A DNA stretch of 64,000 nt from Marinobacter changyiensis (GCF_009193265.1 NZ_VZZZ01000005.1:186001-250000); one strand, 5' to 3'; positions 45,467 through 56,566 are shown, numbered from the stretch's first letter. The notes: generated by a model not told the origin, from the sequence alone. A program made the numbers and translations.

Positions 45467-46116
45467 GACTTTGCTGCGCCGTCGTCAAGGTCCAGCGACC
45501 CGGCCGCCTTGCTCCAGTCATCAATGACCGCCTGAACATCGCCCCGTTTTGCTTCCATTTCCTGAGCAAAACGATCACGGAATGCCAAACCGATATTCAC
45601 GCCTTCGACGATCACGTTTTCCATCAGCCACTGACCCTCATCATTGCGGTACATGGAATAGCTGACCGGGTAACGGTTGCCCGCGGCGGACTCCACTTCC
45701 ATAGCCACCGATGCGCGACTGTCGTTGGAAGGATCAACGGTGGCCTCTTTGACCGCAATAGTGAAATCCTCTGCATCGACCAGGGCCTGGGCATAACTGT
45801 CGAACAGGCTGCGCTTGAACTTCTCAACAAATTCATCCCGTTGCTCGGGCGTTGCCTGGCGGGCATAACGTCCCATGACACGGGCGGCTATGCGACGAAA
45901 ATCCACGAAGTCCCGCAATTCCTCGTCCATGCTTTCGTAAAACGCTTCCTGATCCTTCGAGTAGAGGCCACGCTCGGAGTTCAGCCTGTCAACCAGTTGC
46001 TGGGTGTTCTTGTCAACGTAGCTGCGCAGGTCCTCATTGGCACTGGCCTGCACCGACCCCAGCAAGGCGGCGATAACCAGGGCGACAACCGGCAGCAATG
46101 TCCGTTTTAAAGCCAT
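45463..46116 (-). CDS. mlaC: MlaC, periplasmic phospholipid carrier
   Basis: A 217-residue Tgt2/MlaC-family protein. The signal is LLPVVALVIAALLGSVQASA; the mature part shows FVDFRRIAARVMGRYARQAT and WLMENVIVEGVNIGLAFRD, both family-typical. It shuttles phospholipids between the outer-membrane MlaA complex and the inner-membrane MlaFEDB complex. mlaD lies 90 bases upstream in transcription. Confidence 0.95.
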   Translation of the reverse strand: MALKRTLLPVVALVIAALLGSVQASANEDLRSYVDKNTQQLVDRLNSERGLYSKDQEAFYESMDEELRDFVDFRRIAARVMGRYARQATPEQRDEFVEKFKRSLFDSYAQALVDAEDFTIAVKEATVDPSNDSRASVAMEVESAAGNRYPVSYSMYRNDEGQWLMENVIVEGVNIGLAFRDRFAQEMEAKRGDVQAVIDDWSKAAGSLDLDDGAAKS

Positions 46117-46206
46117 GCATTTCTCCTGTCCGAGCGTTAAGTACAGGTGCTTCCGGTGTCTCGGTTAACCAGCCGGAAACTGTGTCAGGGTTAGGGAGCC
46201 TCTGAA

Positions 46207-46656
46207 TCAGCGACCCGTTGCAAAGTTGGTGATCATCCGCTCGAGATTCATTGCCGACTGGGTTTCATAAAAATCATCACCAGCGGACAGCGAATCGGTG
46301 CCCGCACCTACGGAAATGTCAATATACTGGTCTCCAAGCAGGCCCGATGTACGTATTACTGCGGAACTGTCTGCCGGAATCGAACTGTACGCCGCGTCGA
46401 TGTCGATGGCGACCCGGGCCTGAAAAGTCTCGGGATTCAGGGTGATGTCACGGATCCGGCCGATCGTCACGCCCGCCATGGAAACCTTGCCCCGGGGAGC
46501 CAGATTGCCGGCATCGTTAAAATCGGCGTAGACGGTGTAGGTATCACCCGCCGGTTTCAGTGACAGGCCGCTCACTTGCAGGGCCAGCACTAACAAGGCC
46601 GCAAACCCTGCAATCATAAACAACCCGACGATAATTTCCGTAGTTCTTTGCGCCAT
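46207..46656 (-). CDS. mlaD: MlaD, MCE-domain subunit
   Basis: A 149-residue inner-membrane-anchored MCE protein. TTEIIVGLFMIAGFAALLVL is the membrane anchor and YADFNDAGNLAPRGKVSMAG opens the MCE domain. The hydrophobic ring of the MlaD hexamer forms from its C-terminal helix, here ending SAMNLERMITNFATG. It follows mlaE by 30 bases. Confidence 0.95.
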   Translation of the reverse strand: MAQRTTEIIVGLFMIAGFAALLVLALQVSGLSLKPAGDTYTVYADFNDAGNLAPRGKVSMAGVTIGRIRDITLNPETFQARVAIDIDAAYSSIPADSSAVIRTSGLLGDQYIDISVGAGTDSLSAGDDFYETQSAMNLERMITNFATGR

Positions 46657-46686
46657 GTCACTCTCCCGGATACAGCTTTAACTGCC

Positions 46687-47469
46687 TCAGAACCCACCAA
46701 ACATAACGGCCGTCAGGATGAAATCCAGCCCCAGCACCGCCAATGAAGAATACACTACTGTTTTCGTTGTCGCGGAACTGATCCCGGCCGAGGTGGGCAC
46801 ACAATCATAACCCTGAAATACCGCGATCCAGCTGCAGACGAAGCCAAACACCACACTTTTGATCACCCCGTTCATCACGTCCTCGGTAAAACTGACCGAT
46901 GACTGCATATTGGACCAGAAGGCGCCTTCAAATACGCCAAGCCATTCAACTCCGACCAGCATGCCACCCCAAATGCCCACCACCGAGAAGATCACCGCCA
47001 ACAACGGCAGCGAAATGAAACCGGCCCAGAATCTCGGCGCCACCACCCTTCGCAGCGGATCAACGCCCATCATTTCCATACTCGACAGCTGCTCGGTTGC
47101 TTTCATCAAACCGATTTCTGCGGTCAACGCCGAGCCGGCCCGCCCCGCAAACAACAGCGCCGTTACCACCGGGCCCAATTCCCGGACCAGGGTCAATGCC
47201 ACCATCTGCCCGATGGCCTGCTCGGAGCCAAAATCACTGAGAATGGTATAGCCCTGGAGGCCAAGCACCATCCCGATAAACAGCCCGGACACCACCACGA
47301 TCACCAGAGATAGCACGCCAACGGAGTACAACTGGCGTATCAGTAAAGGCGTGCCGACCCGCGGGTTTGGCACACCCACCAGCACCCGCCATAAAAAAGT
47401 GCCGGAGCGGCCCAGCGATCCGATTGCTGTGAGGCCATTTCGGCCCAGACGTGCGATGGACTCCATCAT
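46687..47469 (-). CDS. mlaE: MlaE, permease subunit
   Basis: A 260-residue polytopic permease (MlaE/TTG2B family). Conserved stretches include [20 protein letters not shown] near the N-terminus, [20 protein letters not shown] and the loop [20 protein letters not shown]. It overlaps mlaF by four bases, giving the coupled F-E order. Confidence 0.96.
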   Translation of the reverse strand: MMESIARLGRNGLTAIGSLGRSGTFLWRVLVGVPNPRVGTPLLIRQLYSVGVLSLVIVVVSGLFIGMVLGLQGYTILSDFGSEQAIGQMVALTLVRELGPVVTALLFAGRAGSALTAEIGLMKATEQLSSMEMMGVDPLRRVVAPRFWAGFISLPLLAVIFSVVGIWGGMLVGVEWLGVFEGAFWSNMQSSVSFTEDVMNGVIKSVVFGFVCSWIAVFQGYDCVPTSAGISSATTKTVVYSSLAVLGLDFILTAVMFGGF

Positions 47470-48278
47470 CGGGACATCTCGCCCAGACCCCAGTCACTGG
47501 CGCTGTCCGGTGCCGGGTAATGAAACGGCACGGGCCCGTCTGGCTGCCCGGTCAGGAACTGCTGAACGCGCTCGGAAGGGTGTTCGCGAAGCTCGTCCGG
47601 GGTGCCCTGGCCAATAATCTTGCCGTCAGAAACAATGCAGGCAAAATGACAAATGCTTAGACTTTCCGGCACATCGTGGGACACCAGCACACTGGTCAGC
47701 CCCATGGCGCTGTTGAGGTCACGGATCATCTTGACCAGTACGCCCATGGCAATGGGGTCCTGACCGGCGAACGGTTCGTCGTACATGATCAACTCAGGGT
47801 CCATGACAATGCTACGGGCCAGCGCAACCCGGCGGGTCATGCCTCCGGATAATTCGGAAGGCATCATACTGCGGGTACCCCGAAGGCCGACAGCCTCAAG
47901 CTTCATCAACACGATGTCGCGAATCATTTCCTCCGGCAGCCGGGTGTGCACCCGAAGAGGAAACGCCACGTTTTCAAAGACGCTGATATCGGTAAACAGG
48001 GCACCACTCTGAAACAGCATGCCCATTTTCTCGCGAAGCTCGTAGAGCGCCTTGCGACTCAGGGTCGAGACGTCATGGCCTGCCACGGTGACCTTGCCGG
48101 ATGACGGTTTTAACTGGCCGCCAATCAGCTTGAGCAGAGTGGTTTTCCCGGTGCCGCTGGGGCCCATAATGGCGGTGATCAGGCCACTGGGGATATCAAG
48201 CGTGACACCCTCAAATATGGTGTGTTCGCCACGGGAAAAACGAACATTGTCAAAGCTTATATAGGGAGAGGACGCCAT
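47466..48278 (-). CDS. mlaF: MlaF, ATPase subunit
   Basis: A 270-residue ABC ATPase. Walker A is [13 protein letters not shown], the signature [15 protein letters not shown] and Walker [14 protein letters not shown]. It is the first gene of the minus-strand mlaFEDCB unit and drives phospholipid movement through MlaE/MlaD. It is divergent from yrbG. Confidence 0.96.
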   Translation of the reverse strand: MASSPYISFDNVRFSRGEHTIFEGVTLDIPSGLITAIMGPSGTGKTTLLKLIGGQLKPSSGKVTVAGHDVSTLSRKALYELREKMGMLFQSGALFTDISVFENVAFPLRVHTRLPEEMIRDIVLMKLEAVGLRGTRSMMPSELSGGMTRRVALARSIVMDPELIMYDEPFAGQDPIAMGVLVKMIRDLNSAMGLTSVLVSHDVPESLSICHFACIVSDGKIIGQGTPDELREHPSERVQQFLTGQPDGPVPFHYPAPDSASDWGLGEMSR

Positions 48279-48472
48279 AACGTATCCGGCTTGCCTGTGA
48301 ATCTCCGCTTTGAGCCAGCCGCGGGCGGAGCGTTGGTGGTTGATCTGTGGCTCTTAATGAGCGGTACATTATGATAAGTTCCACCCGAGCTCAATGACCG
48401 CTCCACAAAATATCCTGTTTGCAACGGTCAGTTCACCTGAAAGACATTTCATCCGGACAATCAAGGCTTACC

Positions 48473-49432
48473 ATGACTTTTGGCCTTTATATCGGCGCCA
48501 TCGTAATTGGCCTGGCGTTACTGACCTGGAGCGCCGACCGTTTTATCAACGGCGCGGTGGGCTGCTCCGACGTGCTGAAACTGCCGCCGATGGTGACCGG
48601 ACTTGTTCTGGTCGCCTTTGGCACCTCGGCGCCTGAAATCCTGGTCTCCACCCTGGCCTCTCTGACCGGGTCACCGGCGCTTGCGGTGGGCAATGCCCTT
48701 GGTTCAAACATTGCCAATATCGGCCTGGTTCTTGGCTTTACCATCCTGATCGCCCCCATTCCCCTCAAAAAAGCGGTGTTATACCGTGAGTTGCCGATTC
48801 TTTTGGCTGCGACGATGTTTGCCTGGCTGTTGTTTCTGGATTACCGGCTTTCGCCCGTGGATGGCATGCTGTTGCTATTGATGCTGGCCCTATCGCTGGG
48901 GTTCCTGGTCTGGCGTAACCAAACCGGCGCTGAAGACATCTTTGAAATCCCCGAACAAGGCCACCGTCTATCCCACCGCCAGGCTGTCTTTCACTTCCTG
49001 AGCGGCCTCATCATTCTGATTGCCAGTGCCCGTTTGCTGGTCTGGGGCGCGTCGGAGCTGGCCATCGGGTTGGGCATCGACGAGCTTATTGTCGGGCTGA
49101 CGATTGTCGCGATTGGCACCAGCCTGCCGGAACTTGCAGCCTCCCTGTCCGCCGCCTTGAAAGGACATCAGGATATGGCACTGGGTAACATAGTCGGTTC
49201 AAACCTGTTTAACCTGCTGGCCGTCCTTGCCGTGCCAGCCCTGTTGGGACCCATGGACCTGTCAACCGAGATAATTCTCAGAGATTACGGCACCATGGCC
49301 GCACTGACCGTGTTGCTGGGCGTATTCGCCTACAGCATGCAACGAAAGGGAAAACTGGCCAGACTCGAGGGTGGTATACTGCTGGCCATCTATGCGGGCT
49401 ACACCACCTGGCTGGTGGTTTCCTTAGTCTGA
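48473..49432 (+). CDS. yrbG: Calcium/sodium antiporter (YrbG-like)
   Basis: A 319-residue CaCA-superfamily membrane protein. The two inverted alpha-repeat motifs are AFGTSAPEILVSTLASLTG and AIGTSLPELAASLSAALKG, each followed by GNxxGSNxxN. The ATG at 48473 follows AAGG. It stands at the head of the kdsD-kdsC-lpt cluster, the same order as in E. coli. Confidence 0.94.
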   Translation: MTFGLYIGAIVIGLALLTWSADRFINGAVGCSDVLKLPPMVTGLVLVAFGTSAPEILVSTLASLTGSPALAVGNALGSNIANIGLVLGFTILIAPIPLKKAVLYRELPILLAATMFAWLLFLDYRLSPVDGMLLLLMLALSLGFLVWRNQTGAEDIFEIPEQGHRLSHRQAVFHFLSGLIILIASARLLVWGASELAIGLGIDELIVGLTIVAIGTSLPELAASLSAALKGHQDMALGNIVGSNLFNLLAVLAVPALLGPMDLSTEIILRDYGTMAALTVLLGVFAYSMQRKGKLARLEGGILLAIYAGYTTWLVVSLV

Positions 49433-49501
49433 CATAAGGCATTTACGGAGCACCCGGTATTTGCCATTGTTCATTTCAAGACGCATTAACTCAGGACCGG
49501 T

Positions 49502-50470
49502 ATGAACCAGCGCTACATTGAATTCGCCCTCAAGGCCATCACCATCGAACGGGACGCCATTGACGCCTTAAGAACCCGGATCAATGAGGACTTCGTTCGG
49601 GCCTGTGAAACCATCATGGCCTGCAAGGGACGTGTGGTTGTCACCGGTATGGGCAAGTCCGGGCACATCGGCAACAAAATCGCGGCCACCCTCGCCAGCA
49701 CCGGCACACCCTCTTTCTTCGTGCATCCCGGGGAAGCGAGCCATGGCGACCTGGGTATGATCACCAACCAGGACGTGGTGCTGGCCATCTCGAACTCCGG
49801 TAATACCGCCGAAGTGCTGACCATATTGCCACTCATCAAACGCATGGGGGCTCCGCTGATCAGCATGACCGGCAACAGCGAGTCCATCCTGGCCCGGGAA
49901 GCGGTCGCGAATCTCGATGTCAGCGTGGCGCTGGAAGCCTGTCCACTGGGGCTGGCACCCACCTCGAGTACCACGGCGACACTGGTGATGGGCGATGCAT
50001 TGGCGGTGGCCCTATTGGAGGCCCGCGGGTTCAGCGCTGAAGATTTTGCGTTTTCTCACCCCGGCGGAACACTGGGGCGACGCCTGCTGCTGAGGGTGTC
50101 TGACATCATGCATACGGGTGACCGTATCCCGAGGGTCTCACCGCAAACGACCCTGGGTGGCGCCCTGCTGGAGATTTCGCAAAAAGGCCTGGGCATGACG
50201 ACCATTGTCGATACCACTGGCCACATGCTGGGGCTTTTCACAGACGGCGATTTGCGACGAACTCTCGATCATGCCATTGATATTCACAACACACCGATAG
50301 CAGACGTGATGACGCGAAACGGCAAGACTATTCACGATGACCAGCTCGCCGCCGAGGCATTGAATATGATGGAAGAGCTGAAAATAAACGCCCTGCCGGT
50401 CATCAATCGGCGAGGTGAGCTGACCGGAGCGATCAACATGCACGATCTGCTCAGGGCGGGGGTTATCTGA
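49502..50470 (+). CDS. kdsD: Arabinose-5-phosphate isomerase KdsD
   Basis: A 322-residue isomerase making D-arabinose 5-phosphate for Kdo. The N-terminal SIS domain has VVVTGMGKSGHIGNKIAATL and EASHGDLGMITNQDVVLAIS. Two CBS repeats follow, with DLRRTLDHAIDI and LKINALPVINRRGELTGAI. The stop overlaps the kdsC start by one base. Confidence 0.96.
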   Translation: MNQRYIEFALKAITIERDAIDALRTRINEDFVRACETIMACKGRVVVTGMGKSGHIGNKIAATLASTGTPSFFVHPGEASHGDLGMITNQDVVLAISNSGNTAEVLTILPLIKRMGAPLISMTGNSESILAREAVANLDVSVALEACPLGLAPTSSTTATLVMGDALAVALLEARGFSAEDFAFSHPGGTLGRRLLLRVSDIMHTGDRIPRVSPQTTLGGALLEISQKGLGMTTIVDTTGHMLGLFTDGDLRRTLDHAIDIHNTPIADVMTRNGKTIHDDQLAAEALNMMEELKINALPVINRRGELTGAINMHDLLRAGVI

Positions 50471-51048
50471 TGTCGCTCTCCATAGCCCCTGATTCCGTGC
50501 CCGCCAACATAGCCCGTAAAGCGGCCAGCATCCGTTTGTTGGTGCTGGATGTGGACGGCGTCATGAGCAATGGCCAGTTGCTGTTCAGTGCGCAAGGGGA
50601 CGAGCTCAAGGCCTTTAATATTCTGGACGGTCTCGGCATCAAACAGCTGATGACCGCCGGAGTGGACGTAGCCATCATCACCGGGCGCAGCTCACCGCTA
50701 ACCGCAAAACGGGCCAGCGATCTTGGCATCAAACATCTGCTGCAGGGACGGGAGGACAAACTGGACGCGCTTGTTGAGCTCGCCACCCAGCTCGGGCGCA
50801 CGGCGGATGAAATAGCGTATATGGGCGATGACCTCCCGGACCTGTCCGCGATCCAGTTTGCCGGTCTTGGCGTTACCGTGCCGAATGGCCACTGGTTTGT
50901 CCGACAGCACGCCGATTATTGCACCACCGCCGGCGGAGGCACCGGTGCCGTGCGGGAGCTGAGCGACCTGATTCTGGCCAGCCAGAACCGCCTCGACGCC
51001 CTGCTCGCCGACTATCTGCTGGACGCCAAGGTGACGAGTGGCCAATGA
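50470..51048 (+). CDS. kdsC: 3-deoxy-D-manno-octulosonate 8-phosphate phosphatase KdsC
   Basis: A 192-residue HAD-family phosphatase. RLLVLDVDGVMSNGQLLFS has the nucleophile Asp pair, with VAIITGRSSPLTAKRASDLG and YMGDDLPDLSAIQFAGLG as later HAD motifs. It completes Kdo synthesis with KdsD. It overlaps lptC by four bases. Confidence 0.95.
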   Translation: MSLSIAPDSVPANIARKAASIRLLVLDVDGVMSNGQLLFSAQGDELKAFNILDGLGIKQLMTAGVDVAIITGRSSPLTAKRASDLGIKHLLQGREDKLDALVELATQLGRTADEIAYMGDDLPDLSAIQFAGLGVTVPNGHWFVRQHADYCTTAGGGTGAVRELSDLILASQNRLDALLADYLLDAKVTSGQ

Positions 51049-51653
51049 CGATCACCGGTCTGTTCTCTCTATTGATGTCTCACCGTCTCACCAGAATGGC
51101 AGCCCTGGCGGGCACCGGCCTGGTGCTCGGATCCCTGCTCTGGCAGAGCGAGGAAAGCCGTGAGCCCTCCGACGCCCTGGCGCTAAGGGGCCCCAGCGAG
51201 CCGGATGGCTTTGTGGTGGACGGGCGTTATCGCTCTTTTGATATCAATGGCCAGCTTGAAACCGTTATCTACAGCCCCCGGATCGAGCAGTTCGAAGCCC
51301 GGAACCTGGCTACGATGTCACAGCCCGACGCCACCCTCCATGACCCCGACTCCGATACCACCTGGCGAATGACTGCGAATCGGGGAGAGTTCCAGGAAGA
51401 CAAGGACATTATCGATCTGGAGGGTGATGTATTGGTACGCAGACCGCTGGCAAATGGCGAGGTCGCTACCCTCGAAGCAGAGCACCTGACTCTGGATAAT
51501 AAACAGCGTACCGTATATACCGATACGCCCGTAGTGCTTACGGAGGCTCATGGCGTGACGCGAGCCACCGGCATGAAGGCCTGGATCAACGACCGGGTTC
51601 TTGAGCTTCACTCACAGGTTAAAGGACGCTATGACACGCCCCAATCAAACTGA
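51045..51653 (+). CDS. lptC: LPS export protein LptC
   Basis: A 202-residue inner-membrane-anchored periplasmic protein. The membrane segment is MAALAGTGLVLGSLLW. The beta-jellyroll has GRYRSFDINGQLETVIYSPR and GEFQEDKDIIDLEGDVLV, as in LptC. It bridges LptB2FG and LptA. The ATG overlaps the kdsC stop, and the 3' end overlaps lptA. Confidence 0.93.
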   Translation: MTITGLFSLLMSHRLTRMAALAGTGLVLGSLLWQSEESREPSDALALRGPSEPDGFVVDGRYRSFDINGQLETVIYSPRIEQFEARNLATMSQPDATLHDPDSDTTWRMTANRGEFQEDKDIIDLEGDVLVRRPLANGEVATLEAEHLTLDNKQRTVYTDTPVVLTEAHGVTRATGMKAWINDRVLELHSQVKGRYDTPQSN

Positions 51654-52248
51654 CTTGACCCTTAACCCGTTTCTCAGCCAGCGCCACTTATACAGGCTGG
51701 CAATGCTGTCTTCGATCACTGCGGCGCTGTGGCTGACAACGTCCCCGGCCGTGGCCTTTGACCTGAATTCTGATAGCCCGATTTCGGTCAGTGCCGACAG
51801 CGCCCGGCTGGATGACAGCAAAGGCGAAGCAACCTACACCGGTGATGTGGTGGTGACCCAGGACCAGACCCGCCTGACCGCAGACCGGGTGGTCTTGTAC
51901 CGGGATCAGGCAGGTGTACAGCGAATCGAAGCGTTTGGAACCCCGGCCCGCTACAAGCATCCTGCGATGGGCGATCAGGCCGAGACCGACGCTCAAGCCC
52001 TGGAAATCACTTACACCGCCAAAGACAGTCAGCTCACCCTCGAGGAAGAAGCGGTTATTGAACAGGCCAGTAACATTTTCCGCGGCGACCGCATCGAGTA
52101 TGACATTACGGCCAGAATTGTGACGGCCGAAGGCACAACTCGGGACGGCGAGCCCCAAGGGCGGGTAGAAATGGTTATACAGCCCCGCAGCGGCGCCGCC
52201 AGGCCGGCATCTTCATCCGACTCATCCACGACCGGGGATAAGCCCTGA
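51631..52248 (+). CDS. lptA: LPS export protein LptA
   Basis: A 205-residue periplasmic protein that bridges the two membranes for LPS. The ATG at 51631 follows GGAC and gives a signal ending in TTSPAVA. The beta-jellyroll includes [20 protein letters not shown] and [19 protein letters not shown]. The start lies within the end of lptC. Confidence 0.93.
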   Translation: MTRPNQTDLTLNPFLSQRHLYRLAMLSSITAALWLTTSPAVAFDLNSDSPISVSADSARLDDSKGEATYTGDVVVTQDQTRLTADRVVLYRDQAGVQRIEAFGTPARYKHPAMGDQAETDAQALEITYTAKDSQLTLEEEAVIEQASNIFRGDRIEYDITARIVTAEGTTRDGEPQGRVEMVIQPRSGAARPASSSDSSTTGDKP

Positions 52249-52973
52249 TGGCAGTATTGCGAGCGAGCAACCTGGCGAAAAGTTACAAACAGAAAAAGGT
52301 CGTTATCGACGTTTCCCTGGAAATCCACAGCGGTGAAATTGTCGGCCTGCTGGGCCCCAACGGCGCGGGCAAGACCACGTGTTTCTATATGATTGTCGGG
52401 CTGGTGCCGGCAGACAACGGCCGGATATCCATTGATGCTGACGATATCACCCCGCTACCGATGCATGGGCGGGCCAGAAAAGGCATTGGTTATCTGCCGC
52501 AAGAGGCCTCCGTCTTTCGCAAGCTCACGGTGCGTGACAACATCATGGCAATTCTGGAGACCCGCAAAGCACTCAGCAAGGCCCAGCGCGAATCAAAGCT
52601 GGAATCGCTGCTTGAGGAGTTTCACATTACCCATATCCGTGACAGCTTTGGCATGGCCCTGTCCGGTGGCGAACGGCGGCGGGTGGAAATTGCCCGGGCA
52701 CTGGCAGTGGAGCCGGCGTTCATTTTGCTGGATGAGCCTTTCGCAGGGGTAGACCCGATTTCTGTCAGTGACATCAAGCAGATCATCCGGCACCTGCGCG
52801 ACAAAGGCATAGGCGTACTGATCACGGATCACAACGTGCGGGAAACGCTGGATATCTGCGAGAACGCCTACATTGTCAGCGGCGGCCGTATTATTGCCTC
52901 AGGTCCGGCCTCTGACATTATCGCCAACGAGCAAGTCAAGGAAGTTTATCTGGGCAACGAATTCAGGCTCTAG
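52248..52973 (+). CDS. lptB: LPS export ATPase LptB
   Basis: A 241-residue ABC ATPase. Walker A is [13 protein letters not shown], the signature [15 protein letters not shown] and Walker [14 protein letters not shown]. It powers LPS extraction with LptFG, which are not in this window. It is followed by rpoN, the standard order. Confidence 0.97.
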   Translation: MAVLRASNLAKSYKQKKVVIDVSLEIHSGEIVGLLGPNGAGKTTCFYMIVGLVPADNGRISIDADDITPLPMHGRARKGIGYLPQEASVFRKLTVRDNIMAILETRKALSKAQRESKLESLLEEFHITHIRDSFGMALSGGERRRVEIARALAVEPAFILLDEPFAGVDPISVSDIKQIIRHLRDKGIGVLITDHNVRETLDICENAYIVSGGRIIASGPASDIIANEQVKEVYLGNEFRL

Positions 52974-53114
52974 GTGTGAACAGATGAATTGTCTTGCACC
53001 CCATCAAGCAAGTACACTTCGGCAGAGATATTGCTTGTATAGCCAAGTTGCCAGCAAGTAACACTTTTTTCATTGTCGCAGCACCGGACATCAACGGGTG
53101 ACGGAACTCAAACC

Positions 53115-54638
53115 ATGGTAATGAAAGCCTCTCTGCAGTTAAAGCTGGGTCAAAGTCTGACCATGACACCCCAGCTGCAACAGGCAATCCGGCTTCTTCA
53201 GTTGTCTACCCTGGACCTTCAGCAGGAAATCCAGCAGGCGCTTGAATCCAATCCCATGCTGGAAACCCCTGAAGACGAAGAACAAGCGGAAGCCCAGCAG
53301 GAAAACGGTCTCGATCACAGCGAAACCAGCACGGAACGTTCCGACCCGGAACCGGCGGATACCAGCTGGGATGAAGTCGAAAATGGTCCCGACTGGGCAA
53401 GCGAAACCGAAATCCCCAGTGACATACCGGATGACCTGCCCGTCGACACCGCCTGGGATGATATCTACCAGTCCGCCCCTGCGTCGTCCGCCCGTAACGA
53501 CGACGAAAACGATCACGATTTTGAAACCCGTAACTCGCCTACTGAAACCCTGCAGGATCACCTTGAATGGCAGCTCAACCTGACGCCCCTCAGCGATCGG
53601 GACCGGGCGATTGCCTACGCCCTGATGGATTCTGTAGACGAACGCGGGTATCTCACCTCCAGCATTGAGGATATTCACTCAGGCCTGGTGGATGAAGCCG
53701 AAGACGACCCACTCGAACTCGACGAGGTGGAGGCCGTGCTGCATCGTCTCCAGCATTTTGACCCTGCGGGCGTGTTCTGCCGAAATCTCCAGGAGTGCCT
53801 GCTCATACAGCTTCAGCAGATGCCTCCAGAGACGCCCTGGTTACCCCAGGCCCGGCTGGTGATTACCCATTACATCAATCTGTTAGGCAACCGGGACTAC
53901 GCCCAGCTCCTGCGCCGCAGCCGGCTCAAGGAAGATCAGCTAAAATCGGTACTTGCACTGATCACCGGGCTGAATCCCCGCCCTGGCGACGCCATTGACC
54001 GGGCTGAACCAGATTACGTCATACCTGACGTGATTGTTCGCAAGGTCAGTGATCGTTGGCGGGTAGAGCTCAATCCTGAAATTGCTCCGCGCATTCGTGT
54101 GAATGCCAGCTATGCTTCACTCATAAAGCGCGCAGACAGCAGTTCTGATAACACGTATATGCGCGATCAGCTGCAGGAAGCCAAGTGGTTTATCAAGAGC
54201 CTGCAGAGTCGCAATGAAACGCTGTTAAAAGTGGCAACGAGAATTGTAGAGCATCAGCAGGGCTTTCTGGATCAGGGTGAAGAAGCCATGAAGCCGCTGA
54301 TATTGTCTGATATCGCCCAGGCAGTCGAGATGCACGAGTCGACGATTTCACGGGTAACCACCCAGAAGTTCATGCACACTCCGCGCGGTATTTTTGAGCT
54401 CAAGTATTTTTTCTCGAGCCATGTCAGTACCGACGAAGGTGGGGAGTGTTCCTCGACCGCAATCCGTGCCATGATCAAAAAACTGATTGCGGCGGAAACG
54501 CCCAAGAAACCGCTAAGCGATAGCAAAATAGCCGCCATGTTGGGTGATACGGGCATCAACGTAGCCCGACGGACCGTCGCGAAATACCGGGAAGCGATGC
54601 ATATTCCGCCATCCAATGAGCGCAAAAGACTGGTTTAA
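53115..54638 (+). CDS. rpoN: RNA polymerase sigma-54 factor
   Basis: A 507-residue sigma-54. The Gln-rich activator-binding N-terminus has [20 protein letters not shown]. The acidic linker is followed by the core-binding region and [20 protein letters not shown], and the RpoN box [20 protein letters not shown] is at the C-terminus. The ATG at 53115 is preferred; 53121 is possible. It could act at the sigma-54-like site upstream of pilA. Confidence 0.96.
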   Translation: MVMKASLQLKLGQSLTMTPQLQQAIRLLQLSTLDLQQEIQQALESNPMLETPEDEEQAEAQQENGLDHSETSTERSDPEPADTSWDEVENGPDWASETEIPSDIPDDLPVDTAWDDIYQSAPASSARNDDENDHDFETRNSPTETLQDHLEWQLNLTPLSDRDRAIAYALMDSVDERGYLTSSIEDIHSGLVDEAEDDPLELDEVEAVLHRLQHFDPAGVFCRNLQECLLIQLQQMPPETPWLPQARLVITHYINLLGNRDYAQLLRRSRLKEDQLKSVLALITGLNPRPGDAIDRAEPDYVIPDVIVRKVSDRWRVELNPEIAPRIRVNASYASLIKRADSSSDNTYMRDQLQEAKWFIKSLQSRNETLLKVATRIVEHQQGFLDQGEEAMKPLILSDIAQAVEMHESTISRVTTQKFMHTPRGIFELKYFFSSHVSTDEGGECSSTAIRAMIKKLIAAETPKKPLSDSKIAAMLGDTGINVARRTVAKYREAMHIPPSNERKRLV

Positions 54639-54756
54639 AGAACTGCAGCCCGCAATGCCTGCGGTGTCTGACACGGAATCATCGCCCGTCGCCACAATGG
54701 ACCGGGCAACCCGCCGGGCACACTACGTGCTGGCATTCCGATAATAGGAGAAGCCT

Positions 54757-55065
54757 ATGCAACTCAACATTTCAGGTCACCATGTTGATCTGACTCCCGC
54801 ACTTAAAGAGTATGTATCTGGCAAGTTTGAGAAACTCGAGCGACACTTTGACCACATCAGTAACTGCCAGGTCACGCTTGAGGTCGAGAAAGTACGACAG
54901 ATGGCGGAAGCCACCTTGCATGTGATCGGAGGCGAGATTCACGCCAAGGCGGAAAACGAAGACATGTACGCAGCAATAGATGCCCTTGTGGACAAGCTGG
55001 ACCGACAGGTCCTGAAGCACAAAGAAAAAAACGTTGATCGTATGCATGGTGCGGCTGCCCGCTAG
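54757..55065 (+). CDS. hpf: Ribosome hibernation promoting factor
   Basis: A 102-residue short-form HPF/YfiA protein. MQLNISGHHVDLTPALKEYV starts it, and the C-terminal helix DMYAAIDALVDKLDRQVLKH is family-typical. It dimerises or inactivates ribosomes in stationary phase. A standard AGGAG precedes the ATG. Confidence 0.95.
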   Translation: MQLNISGHHVDLTPALKEYVSGKFEKLERHFDHISNCQVTLEVEKVRQMAEATLHVIGGEIHAKAENEDMYAAIDALVDKLDRQVLKHKEKNVDRMHGAAAR

Positions 55066-55097
55066 GCGACCGGCCCACCACCATACGGCTGATTCCC

Positions 55098-55130
55098 GCT
55101 GCGGCATCCGAAACGTGTCGCAGCTTTTTT
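55098..55130 (+). terminator. Possible terminator or attenuator between hpf and ptsN
   Basis: GCTGCG and CGCAGC form a 6-bp stem with a 15-base loop, followed by six T's. It would partly separate rpoN-hpf from ptsN-rapZ-npr. Confidence 0.5.
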
Positions 55131-55149
55131 ACGGAAATACTGTCGATTC

Positions 55150-55617
55150 ATGACGGATACATCACTGACCATCGAAACCATACTGAGCCCGGATCTGACC
55201 CTCTGCCGGGTACCCGGAACCAGTAAAAAGCGCATCCTGGAATTTATCGCAGAGCAGGTCGCGCAACACGATCCTGAACTTAACGAGACCCAGATATTCA
55301 ATAATCTGGTGTCTCGCGAGCGGCTCGGCAGCACCGGCATTGGCCAGGGTATTGCCATTCCTCACTGTCGGCTTGAAGGTTGCTCCCACGTTGTAGGGAC
55401 TCTTATAACGCTTGAGGAGGGTGTCGCATTCGACGCCATCGACAATCAGCCCGTCGATCTCCTGTTCGCGCTCATCGTGCCTAAAGAAGCTACCAGCGAA
55501 CACCTGGAGCTGCTCAGCCAACTGGCAGAAAAGTTCAACGACAGAACCTTCTGTGACCAGCTGCGACAATGCACGGACGCAAGCAGCCTTTATCAACGGA
55601 TGACCGGCAAGACCTGA
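55150..55617 (+). CDS. ptsN: Nitrogen regulatory EIIA protein PtsN
   Basis: A 155-residue EIIA(Ntr) protein. The phosphorylated His is in GQGIAIPHCRLEG, followed by VDLLFALIVPKEATSEHLEL. It takes phosphate from Npr and regulates potassium, nitrogen and envelope functions in relatives. Confidence 0.95.
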   Translation: MTDTSLTIETILSPDLTLCRVPGTSKKRILEFIAEQVAQHDPELNETQIFNNLVSRERLGSTGIGQGIAIPHCRLEGCSHVVGTLITLEEGVAFDAIDNQPVDLLFALIVPKEATSEHLELLSQLAEKFNDRTFCDQLRQCTDASSLYQRMTGKT

Positions 55618-55684
55618 TTGTGCGTCGGGGTAACCCCCGGCCTGTCTCTGTTGTCCAGACACCGGCGTTTTGAGGACGGTTACC

Positions 55685-56566
55685 ATGAAACTGATTATCG
55701 TAAGCGGCCGATCGGGCTCGGGGAAAAGTACTGTCCTGCACGTACTTGAGGACCTCGGCTACTACTGCATCGATAACCTGCCGATTGGCCTGCTGTTTCC
55801 GCTGACCCGGGAGGCCATCACCAATTCGTCAGCCAGCCGTCTCAGCAAGATTGCGGTCAGCATTGATGCCCGAAACCTGTCGGATGAAATTGCCAATTTC
55901 GAAAGCATCTACGAGCAACTGCAACAGTCTGGGCTGATTGTCGAGATTGTCTTTCTGGATGCCACCGACCAGTCTTTGCTGCAACGTTTTCATGCCACTC
56001 GCAGAAAACACCCACTGAGTGACGACAGGACGTCGCTCAGAGAAGCCATAGTCAATGAAAAACTTCTGCTCGAATCGCTGGCTCGTCTGGCCGATTTGCA
56101 TATTGATACCACCGGTCTGTCGATGTACGAACTCCGCGACATGGTCAAGCAGCGCATCGCGGGGCGCCGGGAACAGGAACTGGCACTGCTGTTCCAGTCC
56201 TTCGGGTTCAAGCACGGAGTGCCGGTAGATTCCGACTACGTCTTCGATGTGCGGTGTTTGCCAAACCCCTATTGGGACACCAGCCTGCGAGGCTTTACAG
56301 GGCTGGACCCCGAAGTCGCCAGCTTCCTCGAAAGCGAACCTGCCACCCGAAGGATGATTGACGACCTCACCCGGCTGCTGGAAACCTGGTTACCGGATTT
56401 TGCCCGCAACAACCGCAGCTACATGACCATTTCAGTCGGATGTACCGGCGGTCAGCATCGGTCGGTTTACCTGTGTGAGCAACTTGGCAAGTATTTCTCT
56501 GACAACTACAGCAACGTCCAGGTTCGCCATTCTGAACTCCCGCACCTCAAGCCTTCTGAGTCCTGA
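55685..56566 (+). CDS. rapZ: RNase adapter protein RapZ
   Basis: A 293-residue protein with an N-terminal P-loop (IIVSGRSGSGKSTVLHVLED) and the C-terminal RNA-binding part with SVGCTGGQHRSVYLCEQL. The ATG at 55685 follows GGACGG. RapZ directs RNase E to the GlmZ sRNA and controls glucosamine-6-phosphate synthesis in enterics. Confidence 0.96.
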   Translation: MKLIIVSGRSGSGKSTVLHVLEDLGYYCIDNLPIGLLFPLTREAITNSSASRLSKIAVSIDARNLSDEIANFESIYEQLQQSGLIVEIVFLDATDQSLLQRFHATRRKHPLSDDRTSLREAIVNEKLLLESLARLADLHIDTTGLSMYELRDMVKQRIAGRREQELALLFQSFGFKHGVPVDSDYVFDVRCLPNPYWDTSLRGFTGLDPEVASFLESEPATRRMIDDLTRLLETWLPDFARNNRSYMTISVGCTGGQHRSVYLCEQLGKYFSDNYSNVQVRHSELPHLKPSES